Shown: positions 47,893 to 58,456, counted from the stretch's first letter. The stretch is 64,000 bases of DNA from Bacteroidetes bacterium HGW-Bacteroidetes-8 (GCA_002840895.1 PHCZ01000001.1:310001-374000), one strand, 5' to 3'. Numbers and translations are program-made. The notes: generated by a model from the sequence alone, not told the origin.

Positions 47893-48246
47893 GAAAACCT
47901 ATTTGCAATTCTCCCCTGCGAGACCGAAATAGCGAAAACCTCCGCAACAATTAGGGCATATTCAGCCACAAACCTTTTTTTACAAAAGAACTCTCACATC
48001 AGGAAAGCTAATCTCCCGCGGGCTGTTAAATAACCCTCTCCGCAGCAATAGGGCACACTCAGCCGGAAGGAGCGAACTTGTGAGCGGATGAGGATGGACG
48101 TGCCCGATGTGCGGAGGGGGGTATAAGACCGCAACGTGTAAAATATGCTTTCCTGCTGTGAGAATTTCAACAACGATGAAGATGGATTTGTTCGGTGTGC
48201 GAAGGTTTTCGCAGGCCTGTAAAGTTACATAGCAGCAAATAGGTTC
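47893..48246. repeat. Long imperfect nested inverted repeat (palindrome centred near 48073) with internal tandem units
   Basis: Paired segments: GCGAAAACCTCCGCA (47932-47946) vs TGCGAAGGTTTTCGC (48198-48212); CTCACATCAGGAAAGC (47993-48008) vs GCTTTCCTGCTGTGAG (48147-48162); CCTCTCCGCAGCAATAGGGCAC (48034-48055) vs GTGCCCGATGTGCGGAGG (48100-48117). Confidence 0.7.
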
Positions 48247-48279
48247 CGGACGGACAGAGTTAACAGCTATAAAAAAAAA

Positions 48280-48310
48280 GAGGATGACTAATTGCTTATT
48301 AGTCATCCTC
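48280..48310 (-). terminator. Intrinsic terminator downstream of 48395-49345(-)
   Basis: GAGGATGACTAAT (48280-48292)/ATTAGTCATCCTC (48298-48310), 13-bp perfect stem; on the minus strand followed by TTTTTTTTT. Confidence 0.9.
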
Positions 48311-48312
48311 GT

Positions 48313-48376
48313 TGCCTACCAACCATTACTTAAATTAAACTAACCAAAATTTATTTATTGTTTTTTTGCTGGTAAG
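48313..48376 (-). other. 3'-UTR stem-loop element (copy 2)
   Basis: Minus strand CTTACCAGCAAAA...GGTTAGTTTAATTTAAGTAATGGTTGGTAGG between the stop codon and terminator; same layout as 38037-38094. Confidence 0.5.
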
Positions 48377-48394
48377 GACTTTTTCCTGAAGTTA

Positions 48395-49345
48395 TTAGTA
48401 GTTAATTGCAAGAAGCATTATCAGGTTGTATACATCCCACTCAGAGGCAATCTTGTAATCTCCAATCTTATCTGCAAGGATATCTGTAGATTTTAGCAGA
48501 TCTTTCTTGTCAATTGTGAATCCCTCAGCTACAAGATTGGTAACCGCAAGCTGAGAATTGATGTTGTAAACATCGTATGTACTCTCAAGTTTATTTAGGA
48601 TATTGAAAGTTACATTTGATGTAGAGTAGTCAAAGTACCATTTGTTGTCATACTCTCTGTAGTTAACAACGTAGTCTGCAGAGACCATCTTTACATCTGA
48701 ATGTTTAGGCCTGCTCTTGAAAAATCTTGTATAGGCCCAGCCCCTCTTTTCCACATTCATAGAGTACTCTACCTTGGCAATTGCAAGAGATTGTGATTCA
48801 ATGTACAGTTTGCCTCTAAAGAGCATCTCTCCATCCGCATACTTCTGGTTGAAATTAACCACATAGAACTTCTTGCCGGCTATTTCGGTTGGTTTTGAGT
48901 ACTCAAAGTCGTAGTTGTCAGCAATGTTGTAGATATCACTTCCAAGAAACGGGTACTTAATAACATCTAACTGAAGCGATGTAACCGGACCACCCTGAAG
49001 TTTAATCATTAGCGGGTTCATAAGTTTAGCGTCACAATTACCACGTGCATCCCTAACGGCAACCTGATCTGTTTTAGGAGTTAAGTAAGATGCCTTATTT
49101 ATATCAAGGATTGCCTCATTTACAGAGAGACAATCACTATTTTTGGATAGACGCTCTTTATAAAAAGCGTTCATCTGATTGTCAGACTTAGGGTAGTTTA
49201 CGGAGATTTGTTTCAAAGCACGCTGCACCAAAGTGGTGGCGCCTATTTTTGGATTGCTCAGGTCCGATGAGGCAGCGTTTTTTGCCTCGGCATTAATAGA
49301 GATTGTTAAAATGGCTACAAGCAGGAAAAAGATTTTTGTTTTCAT
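48395..49345 (-). CDS. Exported protein of unknown function (resembles the C-terminal region of carboxypeptidase-like regulatory domain proteins)
   Basis: Signal peptide MKTKIFFLLVAILTISINAEA; AFYKERLSKNSDCLSVNEAILDINKASY...YTRFFKSRPKHSDVKMVSADYVVNYREYDNKWYFDYSTSNVTF. Confidence 0.7.
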   Translation of the reverse strand: MKTKIFFLLVAILTISINAEAKNAASSDLSNPKIGATTLVQRALKQISVNYPKSDNQMNAFYKERLSKNSDCLSVNEAILDINKASYLTPKTDQVAVRDARGNCDAKLMNPLMIKLQGGPVTSLQLDVIKYPFLGSDIYNIADNYDFEYSKPTEIAGKKFYVVNFNQKYADGEMLFRGKLYIESQSLAIAKVEYSMNVEKRGWAYTRFFKSRPKHSDVKMVSADYVVNYREYDNKWYFDYSTSNVTFNILNKLESTYDVYNINSQLAVTNLVAEGFTIDKKDLLKSTDILADKIGDYKIASEWDVYNLIMLLAINY

Positions 49346-49541
49346 AACGATATTGTAATTTTAAAAGGTTTTTCTGCCTAATAGACGAGGTCACCCTTTA
49401 AAAAGTTGCAATTTTTTTGAGTTTTTTTAAAAAATATTTCAATTTGTTAAATATCTATATTAAAAAAAACTGAAAAATAAGGCATTTTAAAAAATTACAA
49501 ATATCTGTAAAACAATTAATTTAATAGCTTACGGTACTATG

Positions 49542-50426
49542 TTAAACAAGGTTCAAGGTCTGCTCTTTTATTTTTTCAAGTTCATCTTTCATCTGCACCA
49601 CCAGCATCTGAATTTGGGAGTGATTTGCTTTCGATCCCAGGGTATTTATCTCCCGACCCATCTCCTGTGAGATAAATCCAAGTTTTTTCCCGGGGTACTC
49701 CTCTGTACCTATTGTGTCAAGAAAATATTTACAGTGCTGCCTCAACCTCACCTTCTCCTCTGTAATATCGAGCTTCTCCAGATAATAGATGAGCTCCTGT
49801 TCAAAACGGTTATTGTCACTGGCGGGAATAAACTCCTCTATCTTAGATTTAAGTCTCTCTTTAACACTCTCTATCCTCTCAGATTCATATATCTCTGCCC
49901 CTTTCAGATGATCCAGTATATAATCTACCCTTGAACGTATCTCCTCCTCAAGCTTTCTTCCCTCCTCTGTGCGAAACATTTTTAGCTGCTTTACAGCTTC
50001 ACAGATGGCATCTTTTATTCTCTCCCAACTCTCTGCCTGAAGAGTCTCATCTACCTCTTTTTTGTTACTGTCAATAATGTCCGGGAGTTTGAGTATTGCA
50101 GATGCTATTTGCGAGGGGTCTCCCTTTTGGCCGCGGGCGGCAATGAGAGTCTCAACCTGGTCATAGTAGGAGTTGAAGAGATCTCCGTTAACAGACCTGG
50201 TGTTGTTTCCTGGTGCGCTCTCTATGGAGGCGAAGAGATCTATGTTGCCTCTGGAGAGCTCCTTTGTTATCATCTGCCTGATCTCGATCTCTTTATCTCT
50301 GGGGATTATCTGAGTCTTGAGAGAGATATCTGCCCCCTTCCCATTTACGGACCTAATCTCTATAATAATTTTATCCTGGCCGCAGATACACTCTGCTTTT
50401 CCATATCCGGTCATTGATTGCACCAT
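49542..50426 (-). CDS. yicC: YicC family protein (endoribonuclease YicC-like)
   Basis: MVQSMTGYGKAE...IEIRSVNGKGADISLKT...GKKLGFISQEMGREINTLGSKANHSQIQMLVVQMKDELEKIKEQ. Confidence 0.95.
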   Translation of the reverse strand: MVQSMTGYGKAECICGQDKIIIEIRSVNGKGADISLKTQIIPRDKEIEIRQMITKELSRGNIDLFASIESAPGNNTRSVNGDLFNSYYDQVETLIAARGQKGDPSQIASAILKLPDIIDSNKKEVDETLQAESWERIKDAICEAVKQLKMFRTEEGRKLEEEIRSRVDYILDHLKGAEIYESERIESVKERLKSKIEEFIPASDNNRFEQELIYYLEKLDITEEKVRLRQHCKYFLDTIGTEEYPGKKLGFISQEMGREINTLGSKANHSQIQMLVVQMKDELEKIKEQTLNLV

Positions 50427-50465
50427 TGTGTGAGTTGCTGGTTTTTAATTATTGGCAATATTGGG

Positions 50466-50473
50466 CAAAGTTA
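50466..50473 (-). promoter_or_regulatory. -7 element (TAACTTTG) of yicC
   Basis: CAAAGTTA on the + strand is TAACTTTG on the minus strand. Confidence 0.5.
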
Positions 50474-50495
50474 TAAAAATGAACTCAAGAAATAT

Positions 50496-50503
50496 TATAT
50501 TTG
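50496..50503 (+). promoter_or_regulatory. -7 element (TATATTTG) of glnS
   Basis: Exact TAnnTTTG match about 20 nt before the glnS ATG. Confidence 0.5.
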
Positions 50504-50523
50504 CCGGTTAAATAAAAAGAAGA

Positions 50524-52188
50524 ATGGAAGAGACACTAAAAGAGAGTGCACCCGAGAGGAGCCTCAATTTTCTTGAAGAGATAGTAGAGGCAGATCTTGC
50601 ATCGGGTAGACATAAAACTATACTTACAAGATTCCCACCGGAACCTAACGGTTATCTACATATAGGGCACGCAAAGAGCATCTGCCTCAACTTTGGACTT
50701 GCCCAAAAATACGGAGGCAAGACAAACCTGAGGTTTGATGATACAAATCCAACCAAAGAGGATGTTGAGTATGTAGATTCTATAAAAGAGGATGTTAAGT
50801 GGCTCGGATTTGATTGGGCTAAAGAACTTTACGCTTCGGATTACTTTGAACAGTTATATGTTTGGGCTCAGGAGCTGATTCGCAAAGGACTTGCATATGT
50901 AGATAATCAGACTCAGGAAGAGATTCGTCTAAACAGGGGTACCGTAAACAGAGCAGGTATTAATAGCCCTTACCGGGATCGCTCTCCACAGGAGAATCTG
51001 GATCTTTTTAGTGAGATGAGGATGGGTAAATTCCCTGACGGAGAGATGGTATTAAGAGCCAAGATAGATATGGCACACCCAAATATGTTGATGAGGGACC
51101 CGATTCTATACAGAATAATTCACGCACACCACCACAGGACAGCAGATAAATGGTGCATATACCCTATGTATGACTATGCTCACGGGCAGAGTGATTCACT
51201 TGAGGGGATTACCCACTCAATATGCACTCTGGAGTTTGATGTGCACAGAACTCTTTACGACTGGTTTATCGAAAAACTTGAGATCTTCCCTTCAAAACAG
51301 TTTGAGTTTGCACGACTCAATCTCACCTATACAGTAATGAGTAAACGTAAGTTATTGGAGCTTGTAAAGAACGGTTATGTTACGGGTTGGGATGACCCTC
51401 GTATGCCTACAATCTGCGGGCTAAGAAGACGCGGTTACACTCCGGAGAGTATAAGGATGTTTGCAGATAAGGTGGGTGTTGCAAAGAGAGATAACATCAT
51501 TGATCTCTCGCTTTTGGAGTGGTGCGTAAGAGAGGATCTCAACAGACGTTCCAACAGATATATGGTAGTTCTGGATCCTGTAAAACTTGTAATTACAAAC
51601 TATCCTCAGGGAGAGTCGGAATTGTTCTCTCCGGCACTAAACCCGGAGGATATAAATGCAGGGAGCAGGTCTGTCCCATTTTCAAATGAGCTCTACATTG
51701 AAAGGGATGACTTTATGGAGGATCCTCCAAAGAAATATTTTCGCCTTCGACCCGGTGGAGAGGTACGCCTGAAATACTCCTATATTATCAAATGCGAAGA
51801 GGTAATTAAGAACAGTGAGGGTGAGATTACAGAGATTCGCTGCACCTACGATCCATCCAGCAGACCGGGTACAGGCGAGTGGCGTTCGGTTAAGGGAACC
51901 ATACACTGGGTGAGCGCAGCACACGCAACAGAGATAGATGTAAATCTTTTTGACAGGCTCTTTACCAATCCGGAGATGGACAATCTGGAGGAGGGCAAGG
52001 AGTATATAGATTACCTCAACCCGGATTCGCTAAAGGTGGTTAAAGGGTATGCAGAGTTGGCATTAGCATCCGACAACTCGGGAATTGCTGTTCAATTCGA
52101 AAGATTGGGCTATTTTATCAAGGATAGAGACTCTTTAAACTCAAAAACTGTTTACAACAGAACCGTAGGACTTAAATCTACCTGGTAA
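50524..52188 (+). CDS. glnS: Glutamine--tRNA ligase
   Basis: [62 protein letters not shown]...[10 protein letters not shown]. Confidence 0.97.
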   Translation: MEETLKESAPERSLNFLEEIVEADLASGRHKTILTRFPPEPNGYLHIGHAKSICLNFGLAQKYGGKTNLRFDDTNPTKEDVEYVDSIKEDVKWLGFDWAKELYASDYFEQLYVWAQELIRKGLAYVDNQTQEEIRLNRGTVNRAGINSPYRDRSPQENLDLFSEMRMGKFPDGEMVLRAKIDMAHPNMLMRDPILYRIIHAHHHRTADKWCIYPMYDYAHGQSDSLEGITHSICTLEFDVHRTLYDWFIEKLEIFPSKQFEFARLNLTYTVMSKRKLLELVKNGYVTGWDDPRMPTICGLRRRGYTPESIRMFADKVGVAKRDNIIDLSLLEWCVREDLNRRSNRYMVVLDPVKLVITNYPQGESELFSPALNPEDINAGSRSVPFSNELYIERDDFMEDPPKKYFRLRPGGEVRLKYSYIIKCEEVIKNSEGEITEIRCTYDPSSRPGTGEWRSVKGTIHWVSAAHATEIDVNLFDRLFTNPEMDNLEEGKEYIDYLNPDSLKVVKGYAELALASDNSGIAVQFERLGYFIKDRDSLNSKTVYNRTVGLKSTW

Positions 52189-52189
52189 G

Positions 52190-53560
52190 TTAGTTTAGAG
52201 CTGTTTTTACCCTGTGTTTTTTCCATAAGCCTGAGTTGTAATACAATACCGCACCTATGCAACCGGCTGTCCAGCCTATCGGGATTGACCACCAGATACC
52301 TGCGGTGCCAAAGTAGTGGGATAACAGATATGCCAAAGGGACCCGGATTGCCCATAAAGAGAGTGTGGTTATAAGCATAGGAACTATTGTAGCCCCTGCA
52401 CCTCTTGTAACTCCATTGTATACAAACATAGTTGAGAATACTATATAGAACGATGTTACTATAACAAGATACTCTTTTCCTATAGTTATAATTTCATTAT
52501 AGTCCGGTGAGTTGATGTCGGTAAAGAGTCTCATAATCTCCCCTCCAAAGAAAACCACAACAAGACTTAAAACAATACATATTACTGTTGAGTATAAAAG
52601 TGTTGAGTGGAGACCCTTTTTAATTCTATCATACCTCTCTGCTCCAAGGTTTTGGCCAACGAATGAGGAGAGTGCCGCAGCCAGGTTCATTGCCGGCATT
52701 GAGACAAACATATCTACCCTTCCTGCAGCTGTGTAGGCTGCAAGAGCTGCCACTCCAAAGGGGGATACTATACTTAGCAGAGCCATTGACCCGAGACCTA
52801 CAAGGGTTTGCTGAACACCGGAAGGGAGTCCTATTCTTAAGGAGAGCCGAAAGTTTGTCCAGTCAAACTCCCACTTTTTATAATTCAGATTGAATCTTAT
52901 CACAGTATTCTCTTTACTGTTGAGGTGGTACCATAGCGCCAGCCAAGCTGCAATAGTAGCAATTGCAGTGGCCCAGGCTACCCCATCTATTCCCCATCCA
53001 AATACCAAGACAAAGAGCAGGTCTAATATTATGTTTATTATAATTGATATTACTACAAACACTACCGGAGTTTTGGAGTTTCCTACACCTCTTAATATGG
53101 CAGACATACCAAAGAGTGAAAACATAGGGATGGTTGTTGTGAGTATAACTATGTCAAAATATCTTACTGCATCCGGTAACACCTCAGGGGGAATTGATAG
53201 AAATTGAAAAAGAGGGCGGCTTATGGCGAAAAAAAGAATTGAAAGAGCTGCAGAGCTTACAAGCAAAAAAATCTGCAGAGTATCTGAAGTTACCTTGATT
53301 TTTTTAAAGTTTTTTGCACCAAAATATTGTGAAATTAGTACCGAACCACCTATTGTGATTCCTCCAACCAGAGCGGAGAGTGTGAACAATATAGGGAAAC
53401 TGGCTCCCACAGCAGCCAGAGCAACAGAGCCGATATATTTTCCCACAACAATGCTGTCTACAATGTTATACAGTTGCTGAAACACATTTCCGATAAGCAT
53501 CGGAATTGCAAACATCATAATCTGTCTTCCCTCTCTCCCCTGGGTTAGATCATTCATCAA
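52190..53560 (-). CDS. MATE family efflux transporter
   Basis: IMMFAIPMLIGNVFQQLYNIVDSIVVGKYIGSVALAAVGASFPI...LRGVGNSKTPV. Confidence 0.94.
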   Translation of the reverse strand: MMNDLTQGREGRQIMMFAIPMLIGNVFQQLYNIVDSIVVGKYIGSVALAAVGASFPILFTLSALVGGITIGGSVLISQYFGAKNFKKIKVTSDTLQIFLLVSSAALSILFFAISRPLFQFLSIPPEVLPDAVRYFDIVILTTTIPMFSLFGMSAILRGVGNSKTPVVFVVISIIINIILDLLFVLVFGWGIDGVAWATAIATIAAWLALWYHLNSKENTVIRFNLNYKKWEFDWTNFRLSLRIGLPSGVQQTLVGLGSMALLSIVSPFGVAALAAYTAAGRVDMFVSMPAMNLAAALSSFVGQNLGAERYDRIKKGLHSTLLYSTVICIVLSLVVVFFGGEIMRLFTDINSPDYNEIITIGKEYLVIVTSFYIVFSTMFVYNGVTRGAGATIVPMLITTLSLWAIRVPLAYLLSHYFGTAGIWWSIPIGWTAGCIGAVLYYNSGLWKKHRVKTALN

Positions 53561-53616
53561 AAACTATTTTTGCCTGCAAAAATAGAAATTTAAAAGGGAA
53601 AGAGCGGGTATTGAGG

Positions 53617-54519
53617 TTAAAATCTTTTTACGTAAGAGTGGCAATATGGCTGAGAACCCTTCTTTACATAGTAGTCCTGGTGATAACTCTCGGCTATATA
53701 AAACTCTTGAGCCTTAGTAACTCGTGTAGCAACATCGAACCCTTTTTGGGTCAATCTTTTTATAAGGTCCAGAGCAACTTTTTTTTGCTCTTCATCAATA
53801 TAAAAAATCTCCGACCTGTACTGATTGCCAATATCCGGGCCCTGTCTCTCAATTTGTGTAGGGTCGTGTATCTCCATAAAGAATTGTGCAAGTGCCTTGT
53901 AACTTATTTGGCTTGCATCATAGATAACCTCTACTGCCTCTGCGTGGCCGGATAAACCTGAGCAGACCTGTTCATAAGTTGGGTTTTTAAGTCTCCCTCC
54001 TGTATAGCCGCTAACTGCAGATATAACACCCCACTTTTGCGCTATAAGATGCTCTACACCCCAAAAACATCCACCTGCAAATATTGCTCGCTCTCTTTTC
54101 TGTGGAATAAACTCCAGTGAAATAGAGTTAACACAGTGGCGAGTATTCTTTTTAGTAAACTGCTCTCCCAGAAAAACATGACCTAGATGACCATCACAAT
54201 TGGAGCAGATTATCTCTACTCTCTGCCCGTCGGCATCTCTCTTTCTGGTTACAGCACCTTTTATCTCATCATCAAAACTTGGCCAGCCGCATCCCGAATC
54301 AAATTTGTCACTTGATTTGTAAAGTGGGGCGTTACACTGTTTGCAGTGGTAAGTGCCTGCCTCCTTGTTATTGTTGTACTTTCCGGTAAAAGGAGCCTCT
54401 GTCCCTTTATCAATAATCACTCTCCTCTCTGCCGGGGTGAGCTCTCGTCTGTTTTGTGCCTGCAATGTCATAATTACTAAAAATAGTGTGCCGATTATTA
54501 GAATATACTTTTTTCTCAT
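53617..54519 (-). CDS. Exported bifunctional methionine sulfoxide reductase MsrB-MsrA
   Basis: Signal peptide; MsrB (CKQCNAPLYKSSDKFDSGCGWPSFD...RHCVNSISLEF) then MsrA (AIFAGGCFWGVEHL...VSGYTGG...GHAEAVEVIYD). Confidence 0.95.
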   Translation of the reverse strand: MRKKYILIIGTLFLVIMTLQAQNRRELTPAERRVIIDKGTEAPFTGKYNNNKEAGTYHCKQCNAPLYKSSDKFDSGCGWPSFDDEIKGAVTRKRDADGQRVEIICSNCDGHLGHVFLGEQFTKKNTRHCVNSISLEFIPQKRERAIFAGGCFWGVEHLIAQKWGVISAVSGYTGGRLKNPTYEQVCSGLSGHAEAVEVIYDASQISYKALAQFFMEIHDPTQIERQGPDIGNQYRSEIFYIDEEQKKVALDLIKRLTQKGFDVATRVTKAQEFYIAESYHQDYYVKKGSQPYCHSYVKRF

Positions 54520-54638
54520 ATTGGATCTCTTTTATTACTAATAACACAATTTTATGGTTATAGTTGAATAACACTATAAAGAGTGAATTATATAAACTCT
54601 TGCACGAATTTTGTAAATATTGTAAAAGTGTAGAGAGT

Positions 54639-54646
54639 TAACTTTG
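54639..54646 (+). promoter_or_regulatory. -7 element (TAACTTTG) of the 54668-55240 gene
   Basis: Exact TAnnTTTG match. Confidence 0.5.
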
Positions 54647-54667
54647 ATAACATTAAAAATAGAAGAA

Positions 54668-55240
54668 ATGAAAAAATTATTTTTATTTATAGTTTTAGTA
54701 ACCATAGGATTAACTAGTCAGATAGAGTCAGCTTCTGCACAAATCAGCTTAAGGATAAACATAGGTAGTCAACCGTTGTGGGGTCCTGCGGGACACGATT
54801 ATGTAGAGTACTACTATTTGCCGGAGATTGAGGCATACTATTATGTTCCAAATCGTCAATATATTTTTATAGAGAACGGCAGATGGGTTACAAGACGCTA
54901 TTTGCCTATGCGTTACAGAGGTTTTGATCTATATGACGCGCTTAAGTATGTTATAAATGAGTCGAAACCCTATTACAGGCACGAATATTATAAATCTAAA
55001 TACTCTTCTAACAAGAATCACAAAAGAGAGATAGCAATAAGAGATAGCCGTGATTCAAGATACTACAACAACAGAAACCATCCTCAGCACCAAAATTGGA
55101 AAAAAGAGGAGCAGAAGAGAAAAGAGTATGAGAGGAATAGATATGAGAGAAATAGAGATGAAAGGAGTAGAGATAATAGGAGTAAAAAAGAGAACGAAAA
55201 CAACAGAAGCAAAAAAAGCAGAGAGAGTAGAACCAGGTAA
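54668..55240 (+). CDS. Exported small protein with Arg/Lys/Asn/Glu-rich low-complexity tail, function unknown
   Basis: Signal peptide MKKLFLFIVLVTIGLTSQIESASAQ; tail KEYERNRYERNRDERSRDNRSKKENENNRSKKSRESRTR. Preferred ATG at 54668 because the -7 element sits at the track start. Confidence 0.65.
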   Translation: MKKLFLFIVLVTIGLTSQIESASAQISLRINIGSQPLWGPAGHDYVEYYYLPEIEAYYYVPNRQYIFIENGRWVTRRYLPMRYRGFDLYDALKYVINESKPYYRHEYYKSKYSSNKNHKREIAIRDSRDSRYYNNRNHPQHQNWKKEEQKRKEYERNRYERNRDERSRDNRSKKENENNRSKKSRESRTR

Positions 55241-55364
55241 CAAAAATCAAACACTTGAAATCAGTAACACAACAGAGAATAAAAAATTTTGGGTCCGGTT
55301 AATTTAAAATCATTAAGCGTATGAGATGTTAGGTTCCAGTTTAAGTTTTAGTTAGGTTAAGGAG

Positions 55365-55396
55365 AAACGGCAGCCCCAGCAATTGGCTGCCGTTTT
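55365..55396. terminator. Hairpin terminator between convergent genes
   Basis: AAACGGCAGCC (55365-55375)/GGCTGCCGTTTT (55385-55396). Confidence 0.8.
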
Positions 55397-55410
55397 GTTT
55401 ATATCTGATT

Positions 55411-56253
55411 CTATTTTTCCCACTCTCTGAGTTGAATAATCTCATCTCTCCATATCTCTTCATTTGGGGTCTCAAGTATAAGGGGCATATTGTCGAATCT
55501 GTTGTCTTTCATAAGGATTTTGAATGTTTGGTCACCCAATAGACCGGCTCCGATTGAGTCGTGGCGATCTACTCTTGAGTTAAGCCCTTTCTTTGCATCA
55601 TTCAGGTGCATCCCACGCAGATATTTAAACCCTACAATGTTTTCAAAATGGTCAAATGCTTTTCTGAAGCCCTCCGCGTTTGATAGGTCGTAACCCGCTG
55701 CAAACGAATGACAGGTATCTACACATACACCAACCCTGCTCTTATCCTCTACGTAGTGAATAATTTGAGCAATCTGCTCAAAGGTGTGCCCCAGGTTGCT
55801 ACCCTGACCGGCTGTGTTCTCTATAACCGCTGTGACCCCCTTTGTTTTCTCCAAAGCAATATTTATTGAGTCGGAAATTTTTCTTAGACAGCTATCTATA
55901 TCAATCTTGTTAAGATGGCTTCCGGGGTGAAAATTGAGACGATCCAGCCCAAGTTGTTCACATCTCTGCATCTCGTCCAGAAAGGCCTCTCTGGATTTGT
56001 TGAGTCCATCCTCCTCCGGGTGGCCCAGGTTTATAAGATAACTGTCGTGGGGAAGAATCTGCAAAGGGGAGAAGCCATACCTCTGGCAGTTCTCCCGGAA
56101 TTTTTCTATGCTACTTTTTGTGAGTGGTGCTGCAATCCACTGTCTCTGATTCTTTGTAAAAAGGGCAAAAGCATTAGCTCCAATATTGTGCGCATTGACA
56201 GGTGCATTCTCTACACCGCCGGATGCACTTATGTGTGCTCCTATATATTTCAT
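55411..56253 (-). CDS. nfo: Deoxyribonuclease IV (endonuclease IV)
   Basis: [39 protein letters not shown]...LNFHPGSHL...[12 protein letters not shown]...[16 protein letters not shown]. Internal ATG preferred over the track start at 56289. Confidence 0.95.
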   Translation of the reverse strand: MKYIGAHISASGGVENAPVNAHNIGANAFALFTKNQRQWIAAPLTKSSIEKFRENCQRYGFSPLQILPHDSYLINLGHPEEDGLNKSREAFLDEMQRCEQLGLDRLNFHPGSHLNKIDIDSCLRKISDSINIALEKTKGVTAVIENTAGQGSNLGHTFEQIAQIIHYVEDKSRVGVCVDTCHSFAAGYDLSNAEGFRKAFDHFENIVGFKYLRGMHLNDAKKGLNSRVDRHDSIGAGLLGDQTFKILMKDNRFDNMPLILETPNEEIWRDEIIQLREWEK

Positions 56254-56285
56254 ATCAAGTATATTATTTATTTTATTATCTATAT

Positions 56286-58391
56286 TCAACTTATCTGAGA
56301 ATAGTCTCTCTGCTCTCTTTTTAACTGGGATAGAGAAACTCTTAGCTGTGCATTTTTTTGGGTTTCAAGCTGAGGATCCTCCTGTAGTATATCTGCTGCA
56401 ACTCTTCTCGCCTCTTCGAGAATCTGAGAGTCTTTTGCAAGGTTGGATAGTCTGAGGTCTACAGGAAGTCCACTCTGCATTGTCCCCTCCATATCTCCCG
56501 GACCTCTCATTCTTAAATCTGCCTCTGCCAGTTCAAACCCATCATTTGTAGAGCACATTAGTTCAATTCTGTGACGTGACTCTTTTGAGAGTTTATGGCC
56601 TGTCATAAGTATACACCAAGACTCATCTGAACCTCTTCCCACTCTTCCTCTAAGTTGATGGAGCTGTGACAGACCGAACCTCTCTGCACTCTCAATCATC
56701 ATTACTGAGGCATTTGGGACATCAACACCAACCTCAATAACGGATGTAGATACCAGAATGTTCGCGTTTCCTGTTACAAATAGATTCATATCGTGAGCTT
56801 TGTCTTCATTTTTTTGCTGCCCGTGTACAACAGCAGTGACATATTCAGGAGCTTTGAACTCTTCAATAATATGCATATACCCTTGTTGAAGATTTTTGTA
56901 ATCCATTGTTTCGCTCTCCTTTATAAGTGGGTAGACAATGAAAATCTGACGACCACTCTTTATCTTCTCCTTCATAAAGGAGTAGATGCGCCCTCTCTGT
57001 GTGTCATTTGAGTGTATTGTTTTAACAGGCTTTCTTCCCGGAGGTAACTCATCGATAACTGATACATCCAGATCTCCATAAAGAGTCATTGCCAGAGTTC
57101 TTGGAATCGGGGTGGCAGTCATTACCAATATATGGGGCATCTTCTCTCCCTTGCTCCACAATTTTGCCCGCTGATCTACCCCGAACCTATGCTGCTCATC
57201 AATCACTGCAAATCCCAGGTTGAGGAACTGAACACTCTCTTCGATAAGTGCGTGGGTACCGAAAAGTATATCTATTTCGCCATTAAGCAGCCCCTCTGAT
57301 ATCACTTTACGCTCTTTTTTCTTAGTGCTGCCGGTGAGCAGTGCAACCTTTACCCCTAAGTTGCCAAGAAGCTTCTCTGCCCCACGAAAGTGCTGTCCTG
57401 CAAGAACTTCGGTTGGAGCCATTACGCAGGATTGATAGCCATTGTCCTTTGCCAGCAGAGCTGTCAAAATTGCCACCATTGTCTTTCCGCTCCCCACATC
57501 TCCCTGGAGTAACCGATTCATCTGCCGGCCACTTACAATATCTGACCGAATCTCCTTTATTACCCTCTTTTGTGCATTGGTGAGTTCAAACGGCAGATTT
57601 TTGTAGCAATCGTTAAAGCTATCTCCAACTTTAGGCATAAATATTCCGTTGTTCACCCTCTCCCTAAAACTTTTTTGTTTGAGAAGAGATAGTTGCAGAT
57701 AGAACAGCTCTTCAAACTTAAGCCTGTAAAGTGCAGATGAGAGAGCTCTTAAATCTTTTGGAAAGTGGATATTGTTAACTGCATCGTGAAACGAAAACAG
57801 ATTTTTTTGTTGAACCAAATAGAACGGCAGAGTCTCGTTAAGCGAACCTTCACTCTGTTTAAGCAGAGTTGCTATAACCCTACCAATCTGTTTATTACCA
57901 AATCCTGAGTTGCGCAGTCTCTCGGTAGAGGGGTATACTCCAATCATATTCCCCACATAGATAGGATTCTCTTCGGTTGCAGCCTCCACCTCCGGATGCA
58001 CCATATTCAAAACCTGATTAAAAATGGTGGGTTTCCCGAAAATAATATACTCATTATGAGGTTTAAGCCACTCCTTAATCCACTTGATACCCTGAAAAAA
58101 TATCAGCTCAATGGAGCCAGTGGCATCCGTAAATGTTGCTGTTAATCTTTTTGAGCGCCCTTTATCTCCCAGTTGATTTATTTTTGTAATCTTTCCCCTC
58201 AGCTGAATATAGCTCATACCCGGCTCCACCTCAGAGACTGAGTAGATTTTTGTCCTGTCTATATACCTGAACGGAAAAAATAGCAACAGATCCCTGAAGG
58301 TTTTGATATTGAGCTCGCTGGCTAAAAGCTCTGCCCTTTTGGGTCCAACTCCGGGGAGGTATTTTATATCGCTGTCCAGTATAGATGACAT
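56286..58391 (-). CDS. recG: ATP-dependent DNA helicase RecG
   Basis: [35 protein letters not shown]...[16 protein letters not shown]...[17 protein letters not shown]...[21 protein letters not shown]. Confidence 0.97.
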   Translation of the reverse strand: MSSILDSDIKYLPGVGPKRAELLASELNIKTFRDLLLFFPFRYIDRTKIYSVSEVEPGMSYIQLRGKITKINQLGDKGRSKRLTATFTDATGSIELIFFQGIKWIKEWLKPHNEYIIFGKPTIFNQVLNMVHPEVEAATEENPIYVGNMIGVYPSTERLRNSGFGNKQIGRVIATLLKQSEGSLNETLPFYLVQQKNLFSFHDAVNNIHFPKDLRALSSALYRLKFEELFYLQLSLLKQKSFRERVNNGIFMPKVGDSFNDCYKNLPFELTNAQKRVIKEIRSDIVSGRQMNRLLQGDVGSGKTMVAILTALLAKDNGYQSCVMAPTEVLAGQHFRGAEKLLGNLGVKVALLTGSTKKKERKVISEGLLNGEIDILFGTHALIEESVQFLNLGFAVIDEQHRFGVDQRAKLWSKGEKMPHILVMTATPIPRTLAMTLYGDLDVSVIDELPPGRKPVKTIHSNDTQRGRIYSFMKEKIKSGRQIFIVYPLIKESETMDYKNLQQGYMHIIEEFKAPEYVTAVVHGQQKNEDKAHDMNLFVTGNANILVSTSVIEVGVDVPNASVMMIESAERFGLSQLHQLRGRVGRGSDESWCILMTGHKLSKESRHRIELMCSTNDGFELAEADLRMRGPGDMEGTMQSGLPVDLRLSNLAKDSQILEEARRVAADILQEDPQLETQKNAQLRVSLSQLKREQRDYSQIS

Positions 58392-58395
58392 AATA

Positions 58396-58403
58396 CAAAT
58401 ATA
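58396..58403 (-). promoter_or_regulatory. -7 element (TATATTTG) of recG, very close to the start codon
   Basis: CAAATATA on the + strand; about 5 nt from the recG ATG, suggesting a very short or absent leader. Confidence 0.45.
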
Positions 58404-58456
58404 CGAATCTTATCTAAAATTTGTATCTTGCATAAATTTACGGAGATTAACTGTTT

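Noticed and set aside
47980-48306. 108-aa minus-strand ORF as a novel protein
   Set aside because: Overlaps the nested palindrome and extends into the terminator stem; no protein-like conservation pattern recognisable, so treated as a repeat artefact.
55314-55360. Third copy of the 3'-UTR element (TTTAGTTAGGTTAAGG before the terminator)
   Set aside because: Only a short stretch resembles the other two copies; the paired CTTACCAGCA arms are missing.
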